Numbered from the stretch's first letter, positions 34,725 through 46,770 are shown. The stretch is DNA of 64,000 nucleotides from Anthonomus grandis grandis (GCF_022605725.1 NC_065548.1:17021644-17085643); one strand, 5' to 3'. The notes: generated by a model from the letters alone, not told the origin. Numbers and translations are program-made.

Positions 34725-36313
34725 CACACATCAAAATGGTCTAAAGAACACATACATATATGTTAATATTTTTGAGAAGTATTTTGTATTTAATTATTGC
34801 AAAGAAGTATTTAATTATTGCAATTTTTTTAGATTATTCGAATAAAATAATAATATAATTATTAACTTTTTTTTGTAGAATATAATTTACTCATAATTTA
34901 GGGCCCAAATAAAAATAAAGAACAAAATCCTATTTATTACAGTTTATTAAAAAAAATATAAAAATAAAAATTTACCAAATACAAATTAAACTAGTAGCCA
35001 GTTGGTCCACCTCTATTATTAATAACACTTTGGCATCGCCTAGGCATACTTAAAATTTAATTATTAATTAATTCTTGGAGCAACTCCTTCCAAACATGTG
35101 TCACAGCAAGACGAAGCTCCAGAGCGCTTCGAAAAAAGTCAAATCGTTGAAGAAGTTGCCTTTTTAACCAATCCCAAACATGCTCAATTGGATTAAGGTC
35201 CGGTGAGGTAGAGGGCCAGGGTAGAAGATTGATTTGATTTTCCTCAATAGCGATTCGTACAAGCCGTGCTCGATGTAGTGGGGCATTATCTTGTTGCAAC
35301 AACGAATTTGGGCCCATTTCGCGTAAATATAGAACAATTACAGGCAGTAGTATATTATCCCTATAACTTATTCCAGTCAATGTATTTTCCACAAAAATGA
35401 GGTTCGTTTTTCCGTCAAGTCCAATGCCACCCCAAAACATTAGTGATCCACCACGTTGCCTTACTACTTCCCGGGCGTGACGCAAACGACTTTCTATTTC
35501 CTTCCTCTCTCCAGGCACGAATTCTACCAGAATCAGGATAAAATGAAAATCGAGACTATCGTAGACATCCGTAAAAAGAACTGTGGCCCATCTTTCTTGA
35601 TTCTAATTAACATGTTCGTGGCACCACGTTAATCTTGCACCTCGATTTCCTAAAGTTAACCGAGGAACCCTTAGGGGTCTTCTGGCATGAATACCTCTCA
35701 CATGCAAACGATTTCTAATAGTTTGACCTGAAACCTCGAAGTTATGCACTCGTGAGAGCTGCTGAACCAAAACAGAGGCTGTTACCGTGGGATTTCTTTG
35801 AGCTTGCAAAGTTATAAAACGGTCTTGGGCAGGTGTGGTAACTCGCGACGGGCCTTGATGCCGTTCTCTAACATCATTTGTCTCTCTATATCTTGTCCAC
35901 AAACGGTTAATTAAATACACTGGGAGATGTATCTAAAGCTCTTGCAACGTCTCTTTGACTTGTTCCTGCCTCAAGCATTCCTACTGCTCTTAGCATTTCC
36001 TCTCGAGTTAAATGTCGTCTTTCCATTTTTATGGAATAAAAACTAAATCACAATTGTTCGGTTGGAACCACAGAAAATGCGATATTGCGTTAGAATTTAA
36101 AAATTATAATCTGCGTTATTTCGACAAAATGTGCAAGTAGCAAAAAACGCTGTTCTGGCATGATTGTTTGTACCCAAATATTTATTTTACTTCGTTGGTA
36201 TCTTAATATTATATCTATTCTTATATCTATTCCGTATGAAAATATAAATATATAAAAATTTATAAGGCGAAAAAAACTATTTTTCTAAGTATTCTTTAGG
36301 CCATTTTGATGTC
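34725..36313 (-). mobile_element. Tc1-like element
   Basis: TA is at 34723-34724 and 36314-36315. Inside are short inverted repeats ACATCAAAATGGYCTAAAGAA (34729-34749 and 36293-36312). At 1589 bp it is the usual Tc1 length. The flanks GGCATA and TATTCGATA, when joined, match the uninterrupted GGCATATATTTGATA near 33340-33355 in the other copy of the duplicated block. This confirms the insertion point. Confidence 0.85.
35057..36026 (-). pseudogene. Tc1-like transposase (DD34E), inactivated
   Basis: ATG at 36026 opens MERRHLTREEMLRAVGMLEA with a paired-like helix-turn-helix (SQRDVARAL). A frameshift near 35915 precedes INRLWTRYRETNDV, a GRPR-like region and the second DNA-binding half (VSGQTIRNRLHVRGIHARRP). 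The first catalytic Asp is in VLFTD (near 35575), next to a frameshift before 35518. Then come GGSLMFWGGIG, QQDNAPLHRA (second Asp) and SPDLNPIEHVWD (Glu). The last two are separated by 34 residues, the DD34E signature. Two frameshifts prevent expression, but all three catalytic residues survive, so the copy is relatively young. Confidence 0.92.
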
Positions 36314-36731
36314 TATATTCGATACACACTTGCTTATATGCACTTTTCACTAATTATTTTATAGTGTTTTTTATTCAAAGAAAATACAGCTTTGTTTTTT
36401 TCACAATATTTAAAAACAGTCCAATAACTACAAACCAGTACTAGGTCCTTGCCTGCAACCTCAGTAACATCCTTTTGTCCACCTTGACAGGTGAAATGGT
36501 GGTATAATCAGCAAACAGTGAAAACTTTTCTTCTTATTTACTTTTCTTCTTTTACCTCTTATTGTAGATAAGAAATAGAGTACATGTAGTCCAGTACAAT
36601 AACTTAATTACATCCAAATACTAATCACACTTCATGCAATTAAAAATTATTAAACTATTTATTTTAAGAAAACTTTTTAACCAAATTTATTATTTGATAA
36701 ATATATAAAACCCTTAAATTATGTTGCCTTA

Positions 36732-36868
36732 TGTTGGGCGCCAAAAATGTTGCTGATGTTTGCCAATATTTTCTGTCCTTAATCTCTTTATTTTGACTAA
36801 GAAATATTTACTAAATTTAACCGACTTTAGTAGATAAAATAGGCACAATTCTAAGATTGATGACATTT
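36732..36868 (-). repeat. LTR end plus primer-binding-site-like junction, copy 2
   Basis: On the minus strand an AATAAA (36787-36792) precedes CAGCAACA, TTTT and TGGCGCCCAACA (36732-36743). A polyadenylation signal shortly before a CA terminus, followed by a PBS-like 12-mer, supports an LTR end. Related to copy 1 at 34260. Confidence 0.45.
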
Positions 36869-36869
36869 T

Positions 36870-38635
36870 TTCAAATAATACTTCTATCATTCTAAATAAA
36901 TTTTTATTAATAACTAATTTTTTACTTAACAGTTGACTACAAAGTATTTTTCAGGAAACAGATTAAACGACGAAAATATTAAAAATAGTAAATTATCAAG
37001 TTCTAGATAATGGTAATCATCATGCATAATAAAAAGAGCAAACAGACTTATTATCAGAGGTATGCTAACAATACACTTTATGCAATCTGTTTTATAATTT
37101 CGGCTTTTAAGACGGTACAGTTCGATTCAATACATACTTTTTTATATTTTTTAGGGTTCTGTGATAACATAAATCTTTGTATAATTTCTTCAAAATTTAA
37201 ACTCTAATTAATACAATATCACATTAAATTTTCTGATGATATTTTACCACTAAATCCATTGATTTATTTCTTAGAATTTGTCGCATTTCTCGCTGTAAAT
37301 GGTTATACTATTAAAATTAATTTATTAAAAACATGAACTGAAAACTTTTATTTCCAAGTTAGTTCTCTTTTATACAAATTAATTAATTAGATTTTAAGCT
37401 TTAAACACCACTCTTATTGCTGTAAAATGAACTTCGTAGTTTTGTGGGAAATAATAAACTATTAAACATTGATACTAGAAGATTGTATTTACATAAATCA
37501 TTTTTCATCTTTTTTTCTTGTATTTCCAATTTTTTAAAGATCTTTGTTTTTATCTTATACATTAGTTTTTGAATTTAAATATTTATTACTTTTTTTATAT
37601 TTCTATAAGGAAATGTCTTTTCTATTTTTATAGAATAACCGAATAAGTTTCTGTAATAGTAAACAAAATATTGGTTTCATAAATGAGGTGGTTTTTTACA
37701 TTAATTAGTATAAAAGTTGGAAGAATGTTTTATAACTAAATTATGAATAACCACAAATTCTTTTGATAAATAATTTCTATATAAACAGGGTAAATTTAAA
37801 GTTAAGTTATCTTTTACGACTCACTTTATTGATTTTTACTTAATAAAGTTTATATGGATGCAGTTTCAAAATATGGGATAAAAATGTTTACAATTCAGAA
37901 ATTTGTTTTTGTAATAGATCCTTTTTTGATTTTTTTTGTTTTATAATTTATTTCTGTATTGATTAATCTTTTGAAATTAAAGATATGAATAATAATATTT
38001 CTGGAAGTCATCGTTTTCCAAAGTTTAACCGAATTTGATCAAAGAGCTGTTTACACTAAAAGTGTTTGGGATCCTTTTGATCTTTAAAGAATCTTGGTTT
38101 GTTTTTTTATTTTCTTTTTTTTCATTTAGCTACATATTCAAATTTTATAATGTTCAAAATTACTGTAAATCTTGCTTAATAATTACAAAAGCATTCCCCT
38201 AGATGCCTAGCATCCGTATGGGAGGAAATTTTAAAAGAATTACCTTAGTATTTAGGTATAGGAATATGACATATCATCTAAAATGGGTTTTACTATTTTT
38301 TCAGATCATTCAATATTATATAGTATGTTTCATAAAAATGAGTTATGAGCATTTTCTTATCTAGTGGTTAAATCATGCACCTTAAGCGATCTTGTATAAT
38401 TCCAATACCTAAATCAAACTAATACAGAGAATCTTGAGACACAGAAAAAGGCTTAATTAAATAAATGTCTAAACTAAAAAAAAATAATCGATAATTATTA
38501 ATTCAAAAACCGTTAGAATCTCAGTTTCTCCTTCTTGATATTCGTTTTTCAATGTGCTTAAAGGTGATGCGAATTTTTGATACGAACGGCAACTTTGCAT
38601 CGCGAAAAATAATGAGAAGATAGTTAGATCACGAG
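36870..38635. other. AT-rich DNA with no recognisable gene
   Basis: No coding similarity or RNA gene. If an LTR starts at 36748 it should extend into the first few hundred bases, but its far end was not found. Confidence 0.4.
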
Positions 38636-40440
38636 CAATTAATTCAAATTCATTTATTGGTGTAAACTTGCCAATAGCCTAACACACGTCAAAGATAAAA
38701 GATGGATAATAGTTCTACTGAAAGACATTTAAATGCTAGTTACATATAGATAAGAAAAGATATATACAAATAAATAAAACACACAGATCAAAATTGAGGT
38801 TTTAGATATTCTTCACTACATTTCTCACTAAAATTTCCTTACATTTACTTTTAAATTGAGTTGTGGGAAGATCTTTTATATTACATGGCAATTTGGTGTA
38901 AAATTTAATTGCCCAATACCCTGGTCCAGTCTGACAACTCCTTAGCCTCCAATAGGCTGGAACAAGGTCACACCTCTGTCTAGTATTATGACCGTTTACA
39001 CCTCTGTGGGTCTCAAAGTGCTCCCCATGCCTTTTAACAAACATAAGGTTCTCAAAGATATACAATTAAGGGTGCAGTAAAAATTTCCAGAGTCCCATCG
39101 GCAAATCTACAGTCGTCCCTAAACCCAAGGCCTAGGGTTTAGGGCTGCAAAGAAGACCGTGGTGTCATCGGCGAAGAGTGTGTATGTAGCGTTTGATTCA
39201 ATGCTTGCAAGGTCGTTAATATAAATTAGAAATAATATGGGTCCAAGGACGGAGCTTTAAGGAACACGTTTAACAACACTCTGCCCCGACAACAGCCCAG
39301 ACACCCTCACAGATTCTAGCCTGTTCCTGACGTATGACTGGATCAATTTGACACTCGACTTGTAAACTGAAGTTGTACCTCTGTAGTTTTTTCAGAAGTA
39401 TCTCATGGTCCACACAATCAAACGCAACCTTACTCAAGTCGCAAAACATAACAGTGCTGAATTGCATGCTATGAAAGGATTCCTAAATGCAGGACACCAG
39501 GTCAAGAATACCAAGAGTTGTGGCCCTGTTCTTTCTGAAACCAAACTGTGATCCAGAGAAATAGTTGTTACTTTCAAAGAAATTTGTCATTTGCAAAGCC
39601 ATCATCTTTCCTACTATTTTAGAGAAACTGGGGAGCAATGCAACCGGTCTATAGTTCTCAGGATCGTCAATTTCTCCTTTTTTAAATATGGGTGTTATAA
39701 TGGCTTTTTTTAGAACTGCTGGAAATGTATTCTCTTTGAAACATTGATTTATCAAGTTTGTAAGAGGGCTTATAATAATATCTTTTATCACCTTAGTAAT
39801 GCCAACGTTCAAGTCATATATATCACAACTTTTTTGCCTTTTAAGCTGCCTATGATATCCAGGGTTTCGTTGAATGACACCTCAGAAAAGGAAAAACTCT
39901 TTGAGTGATTTACATTGATGTTCTTTAGATAATCCGCGTTTAAGTCAGTTATGTGCTTTTTTAAGTTGTGAGCAATCCGAGAAAAATTATTATTAAACTC
40001 ATCTGGAGTGATGTTATTAGCTCGAGGTGAAGCTGCAGGTATTCCTCGTTGCCTATTTATTATACACCACATGTTTTTTGGAGAATTTCTTGAGGTCAGA
40101 ATTACTCTGTCAGTAAAATTAATTTATGCCTTTCTTATTTCATGTTTGTAAAGCTCTTTAAAATCATTGAGTATTTGTAAGTTGTTTTTAGTTTTGTGTT
40201 GTATGTAGTACTCACTCAAGAATCTGACATGTTCTCTCATTGCTCTCAATTCATTTAAGAACCATGTAATTTACCCAGCTTGGTCTGACCTTACTTTAAA
40301 TACTTTTTGAAGAAAGAGTTCTGAAAAACATGATTCAAGAATGATATATACTTAAGATGCCAAATTTTCAAAAAAATCCAATGTCCAAATCAATTTTTCT
40401 TGAACGTGTAACTTACCATTGACTGTGATAAACCATCCAC
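38636..40440 (-). pseudogene. Jockey/CR1-type LINE ORF2 relic with 3' tail
   Basis: Reading the minus strand from 40072: a linker region, PLTNLINQCFKENTFPAVLK and ENYRPVALLPSFSKIVGKMM (39600-39760), and GSQFGFRKNRATTLGILDLV (39490-39560). After a stop and a frameshift come MFCDLSKVAFDCVDHEILL (near 39420), the SVLGPILFLIYINDLAS segment (near 39220-39260), TLFADDTTVFFA (near 39150) and the C-terminal ending FYTKLPCNIKDLPTTQFKSK (near 38830-38910). An AATAAATGAATTTGAATT tail lies at 38636-38661. The order is that of a complete reverse transcriptase. At least five frame disruptions make it dead. Confidence 0.85.
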
Positions 40441-40449
40441 ATCTAAAAA

Positions 40450-41485
40450 ATCAAATAATAAAATAGATAGACATAATATACTTTACCGACATGCTTAACA
40501 TTGCGGTACGCATTTTTATCTGCTCTTTTACCTTACCCTAACGTACCATAAAAATCTTCTTCTAAATATACAAACAAATATTCTACAAATCTTTTCAATA
40601 TAAAAGTGATCCAATAAACAAAATTTACTCCAATTACCCATGTATCATTATAAGGATAAACACGCAAAATGACGATATAAAGTTCATTTTCGAGCGAATC
40701 TGCCTATAAACGCGATTATCATGTGATGGAATCATTATAATCAGCGCAACGAGCAAAAGACATACCGACATTTAACAGTTCTCTCTGGAGGTGTGGTGAG
40801 GTAGATTAAATTTTAAAAGTGCGCGGGTGGACTTTTAAACTTTTTATTATTAAGGTAAGGCCCTTTGATAACTTATAACCTATTTCAGCTCATTAAAATT
40901 TAAAATTTTTTTATTAACAGTCATGTATTTATAGCTTGTTTTTTTGGAAAAGTTTCTTAATATGACTGATGTTAACTTATTATTTAAGAACTAATTAATT
41001 ACCTGCTATTAACAAAAATAGCTTTTGTTTTATGGAAGATTTAATTGGCATTGAAATGATTAAAAAATCCATTTGTTTACTTATTTGACTGTTAAAAAGG
41101 ATGGTATAAAAGAATATCACATGATATGTTCAAACAACCGATGCGCGTGACTGTCACAAGTGTAAGTCGTTCAGCTAGACGAACAGTGTATAATAAACGA
41201 ATAAATTAACGGGTCAATTTAGTTATTAGACTTAATTATATAAGAATTTTGTTGCTGGTTTTTAGGTGTTCACATTTAATTATTTAAATAAATTCTAAAA
41301 AAATAATGAAAGTATTTAAGCAATAATAATTAAATTCACTAAAACATTTTCGTCATATTTTGTTAAATAATATGTGAAGTAAAATGCGTCTTTTTTAATA
41401 TGATGCGTGCATTTTTATAAAGTTTGGTTATAATTGCTTTGAAATGTTTTCATTCAAATGGTGTTTCTTAAAATAATGAAATAAT
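40450..41485. other. No gene; a TATA box and AATAAA are present
   Basis: TATAAAAG at 41105-41112 is followed about 90-100 bases later by AATAAACGAATAAA (41193-41206). This spacing could be that of an LTR (promoter then polyadenylation signal), but no matching second repeat or coding part was found. Confidence 0.25.
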
Positions 41486-41489
41486 TAGG

Positions 41490-42250
41490 AGCGAGTCCTT
41501 TAATAATAATATCTTTATTCAAGCATAAAAACAAACGTTACATAAAATAAGAAGGCAACGAATAAACAAGGCCACAAAAGGTTACCCTTATTCGTGAAAG
41601 ATTTAGAATAATCTAAAAAATATAAAAACTGATGAAATAGAATAACGAAAAATAACAAAATCAATAAAACAAACAATTAAAAAAAAATGAAAAGTACCTA
41701 CAGCTAAAAGATTTACAATCGATAGACAGGGATATATTTAATTATAAAAACTAATTATTATATATTTAAAAATATTAAAACTAGTTACAATTATAAGAAT
41801 TTACTTCCTTTGAAAAGTGACAGATTGACTACTTGCATTTTATTCTTCTTTCTATTTATTTTAAGCTGCTTTTAATATAATTTAAAGCTTTATTTGGAAG
41901 TTTTACATGTATATAGTCTAAATTGGGTTGCATAAGAATATTACGTCAAGTCAGAATATGCGTTTTAAGTGTCATAGGGAATTCTCATTCTCTGAAAGAA
42001 ATATTGATTAATTAATTTTTAATATTTGTATTACTATCTATAAAGTTTCGCGAATGTTCAAATATCCACTTTTTAAGTTTTGCCTTTAATAAATAAATTG
42101 AATTTATTATTAGGAAATCTGGGGAAAGTGAAGCATGAATATTTGGACTTATATGCATGTCACAACATTGTCCTAATGTAGTTTTAACTTTTGGTAAGCA
42201 GCCAGTAATTTTTTTAATTCCTGTTGCATGTGTAGAGGTTATGGCATTTA
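41490..42250 (-). repeat. LINE 3' end (candidate)
   Basis: On the minus strand the stretch ends GAATAAAGATATTATTATTA (near 41505-41525), a polyadenylation-like signal followed by a short TTA-repeat tail. Upstream a KLPNKALNYIKSSLK reading (41860-41915) resembles the C terminus of a LINE reverse transcriptase (LPxxIKxLxxxxFKxxLK). Confidence 0.4.
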
Positions 42251-42269
42251 ATGTACCATATTTTTTTAA

Positions 42270-42580
42270 CGTTTTTATCTTATTTGAAAATCAATGGATT
42301 TTAAACTTGGTAGTCTGTTTTTAGCTTTTTGGAGAGTCTTTGTGTCCTTGAATTCTAGAAAGTCGGTGGTGACAGTGTTTTGTGATCTACCCAAGGCATT
42401 TAATGGTGTAGATCATCAAATACTGTTGTCTAATCTAAATAAATATGGTTTAAGGCATTGCAATCCTATCTATCGGGTCGTACTCAGAGAATACGATTGG
42501 AGAGTATCTGGGTGTTTGTGTGATTTTAGATCCCTTGAGTCTGGAGTAACTCAAGGTTGTTTGTTGTATGTAAATTAGGC
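42270..42580 (+). pseudogene. Jockey/CR1-type reverse-transcriptase fragment
   Basis: Forward frame 42294-42578 contains VTVFCDLPKAFNGVDHQILL (palm motif FxDxxKAFDxVxHxxLL), LNKYGLR and, near the end, SGVTQGCLL (from GVPQGSxLGP). It stops there and is truncated on both sides. Confidence 0.8.
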
Positions 42581-42994
42581 TCATTGAGACTGCAGGGCAA
42601 ATTGGTTTAGTTTGCTAATGATACTATCATATTGTGATAATAAAGATTCTGATTACATAAGTTTTCAAGGATTTTAAAATTTTATCAGGGTGGTATATTT
42701 CAAACAGGTTATTTAATTTATTATGGATTATTATTGATTGTTTATTATATTATATTGCGACGACATTAATTACGAAATAGGAAAGCGTTAAGAAATGAAA
42801 TTAACTGAAAGAAATAATTATAAAATAATAAAATATAAAGTAAAAATACTATCCTGTAGTATCAAATTTAAGCATTATGGCGATGCATAAATAACATTTG
42901 AGTTGTTTAATTTTTTAATAAAAAGCATTTAGTGAGATAATAATAATAATAATATAAATAATAAAACATCTAAAAACCTATATAAAGCCATCAG

Positions 42995-43180
42995 CACGTG
43001 TATTCGTTCGGGGTGGTATCCTGGTATACCACTGACCTAGATAGCATTAACAGAAAAATAATAACACCTCTGACAAAATTTAGAATGAGCCACCCAAAAA
43101 CTGTGATAGAGAGACATACTCTTCCAAGAGAACTACATCCAATCTTCCACAAGCTACATCCAAATGCCGTAATAATATAG
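42995..43180 (+). pseudogene. R2/R4-like LINE fragment (thumb region)
   Basis: The frame from 42998 reads YSFGVVSWYTTDLDSINRKI, then LTKFRMSHPKTVIERHTLPR. This is the R2/R4-type segment (YSFGxIxWxxxELxxLxRKxR, HHPKxxIERLYLPR) just downstream of the RT domain. It ends abruptly and lies 440 bp before a longer copy of the same kind of element. Confidence 0.65.
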
Positions 43181-45169
43181 AGTAATCTCGTAATAGGATA
43201 AAGGCATCATAAGAAGTGCCCCATAATAGACTAGATATAACTGTAATAAATAGAAAAGAGAATAAAACTTACCTTATAGATATTTTCATCGTACACAATA
43301 ACAACGTGGATATTAACTACAGAGAAAAATTTTGAAAAGTATGTGGAACTATTAATTGAAGTGACGAAAATGTGAAGATTGCAATTTGTCATTATAGTTT
43401 CAATCACAATCTCGGCCACTGGTGTCATACCTAGTTATAAATGCAAAAAGCAGCAATACTAAAAACCATAAATCTTGTAAGATCCTTTTTACTTCAACTC
43501 TAATTGATGGAATAAAATATGTACTTAGAACAACAAGAAAAAACTATGAAAAAAAATGGTAATAATAATAAGCACTAGATAACGTTACTATCACTGAAAA
43601 AAAGTTACCGAGCAACATCTCACCAGGTACTGGTCAAACATATGGGCTATATCGAAAGAGCATAACCGAAATGCAAGATGGATTCAGACACAGCGGGATG
43701 CCATTATAATACTTCAAATGAAATTTTAAAGCTTTACAAAAAAGTCACCAACCAAGAACACAGATAATTGGAAGTCGCCAGGAGTAGGCAACATCCACAA
43801 TAGTTGGTATAAAAAATTTGACGTCCTCCATGAACATCTCTCATGAGTTTACTGCAATTATGCACCATCCAGAAAGAACATCTGCATTTTTTATACTGGG
43901 ATAAACAACTATGCTCCCGAAAAGCAATAGGACATATAGGTCCGTCCCAATATCGACCCCTTACGTATTAAATTTACTATCATAACCAATAATCTGTTAG
44001 CTGAAGAGATGCATCATAGGCTGTAAAGAACAACTTGTCATCGAATCGGTAATATTAAGGCAAGGTCAGGAAAAGTAACAAAACCTCCACACCATCTTTA
44101 TAGACAATAACAAAGCATTCCATAGAGTGCTCCACTCCTGGCTCCTGGACGTGTTGGAGATATAAGATTGACCCTACCACTATTAATTTCCTAACCACTA
44201 TTAAGCAATAATACAGAACAAACCTATATCTATTTAATGCATCACGGTCTCTCCTCACCAACGAAATATATAATATTAAGAGAGGAATTTTTCAGGGTGA
44301 CTCGTTGAGCCCACTCTGATTTTGCTTGGCCATGAATTCTCTGTCCAGGATGTTTAATAGTAAAGAAAGAACAGAGCAATAGGAACAATAGAGCTAACAG
44401 AGAAAACCACCAAACAATCTTCCATCATACATTGATGACATCAAGCTCTACAGTGCAAACGATAGGCAGATAAAAGACCTAATTGATGCGATTTACACCT
44501 TCTCAAACGCCATTTGGATGAAATTCGGAATAGAAAAATGTAAAGTTGAAAGGGGCAAAGTTCATAAGGGTAATGTTGCGCTACCAATAGGGATATACTT
44601 CAAGCTACGAACGAGTGAGATACTTACAAATCTCTGGGATTTCAACAAGCTAAATTGCTCCAAGGCGAAACGCGGAGCAAGGATCAGTACGTACCTCCAA
44701 CGAGTAAAAGCTCTATTAAGAATAGAGTTAAATGCAGGGAGTCTCATTATAGCAATAAACACGTACGCTGTGCCTGTATTGACTTATAGCTGGAGTTCTA
44801 AAATGGACCAACACCAGGTTGAGGAACTGGAACAAACCTTAACTATACGAGTAACTTTACCTAGAACAGAAGGTGGACAATCACTGAATAACCTAATAAA
44901 TCTGCACCCTCGATAGCTAACGAAATTGAGAGAGTGCTCTTCAACAGTAAGGTGCAAACATCAGATGTTCACAGGATCAATATATTGAAGCCCAAAAGAA
45001 GGATTAATGAAGTCAAAAATCATGACATGGACGACACTACAACGATTTAAAACAGTCACAGAGAGCGATCCAACAGGTGGCTGTAGGATGGGGTACTATT
45101 CCCTGAAATAGAAGGATTCGTAATGGCTATACAAGATCAAGTCGTGAACACACGAAACTACACCATCAC

Positions 45170-46212
45170 TGGGATTCTTAAAATTATGATTCGACACGAT
45201 TACTCGATATGACTAGTTCTAAATAAAATTTTCAATCGTGAGTGTCTTGCGGATTGCCTAGTTTTTAACGATTTGTCAACGATACGCTTGGGTAATTGTA
45301 AGCACCAGACGATATAGCTTCTTCCTTATTTAATACGCGCATAATGTGTCAGCATCCTTTTTTAAACGTATTTTTTTCATTAATTGTTTACCAATACCAG
45401 GTTTTCATTAGCATGTAACGTAGTATGTATTCAAAGTATATATCAAGAAGTTTTCTTAAACACAACAACTAGTAGATCTAATTCGACCCTATTTTCCACA
45501 ACCTTCTGTTAATAATCGAGGCAGAGGAAGTAGAATTATCATTGAATAAGCAGTTTTAGTATGTCAAGCTTTTATGCCACAGATTGTTTCCAAAGAAGCA
45601 TTGTACAAGATTTTAAATTTGGAATTAGCGAAACTACTGTAAGTCGTTGGATCCATTAAATTACTGAAATTATTGACAATCGCCTTGCTCACCGTTTCAT
45701 TAATTTTCCAAATATAAGAGATAAGAGACAAATTAATAAATTAACATTTATAGAGAGATCCAGTTTTCCTGGTGTTATAGGTCCTATTGATTGCACCCAT
45801 GTTGCCACATTAAACCCAAAAGTGGATGAACGCAACAAGTTTTTGTAATTTTCCATCATATTCCATTATTACTTTTCAATGGGTAGTGGTGGATTTAAAC
45901 GACATTTTTTTATTATAAAGAAATAATATAGGCATATATTTAAATAAAAAAAAAACGGAGGCGAAAAAACTTAACAAAATAAAATAAATTAATATTCTTA
46001 GTGTTTATCAATAGAAAAGACAATTGACGTTTCCATCTGTCAAATATTAGGGAAAATAATAAATATATACCAAAAAAGATAAATCATATCGAATAAAACG
46101 AGTTTAGCCGACGAAATTGAAATTTAGAATCACCCTTCTCGTCACAACTGAGTCGCGATCGAATTTAAAGTCGTGATCGTATCGAGATCGAGTCGTGATT
46201 TTAGAATCACAG
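45170..46212 (+). mobile_element. PIF/Harbinger-like element relic inside the LINE (limits approximate)
   Basis: The LINE frame breaks at about 45170 and resumes at about 46213. Near the break the left end reads GATTCTTAAAATTATGATTC and the right end, inverted, reads GATTCTAAAATCACGACTC, a diverged terminal inverted repeat. GATCGAGTCGTGAT-type repeats lie near the right end (46140-46200). The coding part inside is Harbinger-type. A 3-bp target duplication cannot be fixed because the edges are decayed. Confidence 0.55.
45480..45850 (+). pseudogene. Harbinger transposase fragment
   Basis: In shifting frames the segment reads a QDFKFGISETTVSRW-like stretch (near 45610-45650), then FINFPNIRDKR with INKLTF (45695-45755) and FPGVIGPIDCTHVA (45768-45810), then NPKVDERN. 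This matches HARBI1-type transposases (GxSxxTVSR, FPxVxGxIDCTHIxI). The Asp in GPIDCTH is the first residue of the catalytic triad. Sequence homologous to the rest of the domain is absent after 45840. Confidence 0.75.
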
Positions 46213-46770
46213 CCCATGTTTATTATTAAAGACAAGTTCATTGAATCTGATAAGTGCAAAAAATGCAACGAAAGATGACCATCCAACATATAACAGCTGG
46301 CTGTACTTACTTGGCTAATGTTGACTACCTGCAGTGACACAACCGGATGAGCAATATCATATACCAAACGTTAGCTAATAAATATGGGTTACTTAACAGC
46401 TATGTACCCTACTATAAATACCAGCCTACTGAAGTGCTTGAAACTGATTCCTTTAAACTATTATAATTGTAATTATTATAACCGACATACGGGTGACGAA
46501 TAATGACCTGATGTACTGGTCAACAGGGGAACGGAAACAGCATATTTGATTGATGTCGCCGTACCTAACCACAACAACATGCTGGACAAATACCAAGAAA
46601 AGAAGACCAAATACGCGGGCTAGCCATCGAGATGCAGCAAATATGGCAATTAGATATGGTTTATGTAAAATAAGCACTAGGTCTGCATTATAACACCTTC
46701 ATCGACATCCAGAAGGCAGTTCTGCTTAGCACCTGCGACATAGTTAGGAATTTTTACAGGACACCGACGA

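Larger units (their letters stand above)
33005..36868. repeat. Duplicated ~1.35-kb block (A-B-C, A'-B'-C')
   Basis: Three segments recur in the same order. A (33005-33345) matches A' (34355-34724). B (about 33655-33860) matches B' (36412-36640). C (34185-34385) matches C' (36645-36868). The second copy is lengthened by the Tc1 element at 34725-36313. B/B' resemble minus-strand LINE reverse-transcriptase remains (ADYTT in B'), and C/C' contain an LTR/PBS-like junction. Divergence between copies is considerable, so the duplication is old. Confidence 0.7.
43620..46770 (+). pseudogene. R2/R4-like LINE ORF relic, interrupted by a Harbinger relic
   Basis: Forward frames give SQYRPLTY (43950), a DxxKAFxxVxHSWLLDVLEI segment (44104-44165), RGIFQGDSLSPL with FCLAMNSLSRM (44282-44352), and the catalytic YIDDIKLYSAN (44430-44462). 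Then KFGIEKC and QRVKALLRIELNAG plus INTYAVPVLTYSW (44520-44795), LPRTEGGQSLNNL (44860-44900), and PEIEGFVMAIQDQVVNTRNY (45100-45160). After the insertion the ORF resumes with a CCHC-type knuckle (DKCKKCNE, near 46240, then H and C), YYKYQPTEVLE (46410), AYLIDVAVPNHNNMLDKY (46540) and IQKAVLLSTCDIVRNF (46710-46755). This order is that of single-ORF R2/R4-clade elements. Decayed throughout. Confidence 0.85.

Noticed and set aside
44655..44675. GCGAAACGCGG as a third hammerhead-like motif
   Set aside because: It lies inside LINE coding sequence and lacks CTGATGA and the stem II hairpin; the GAGCGAAAC at 59996 fails for the same reason.
44055..44762. Minus-strand open frames at 44055-44261 and 44562-44762
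   Set aside because: They are shadows of the forward R2/R4-like reverse transcriptase.
46140..46210. GTCGTGATC / GATCGAGTCGTGAT repeats as an operator-like array
   Set aside because: Better explained as the subterminal repeats of the Harbinger relic that ends here.
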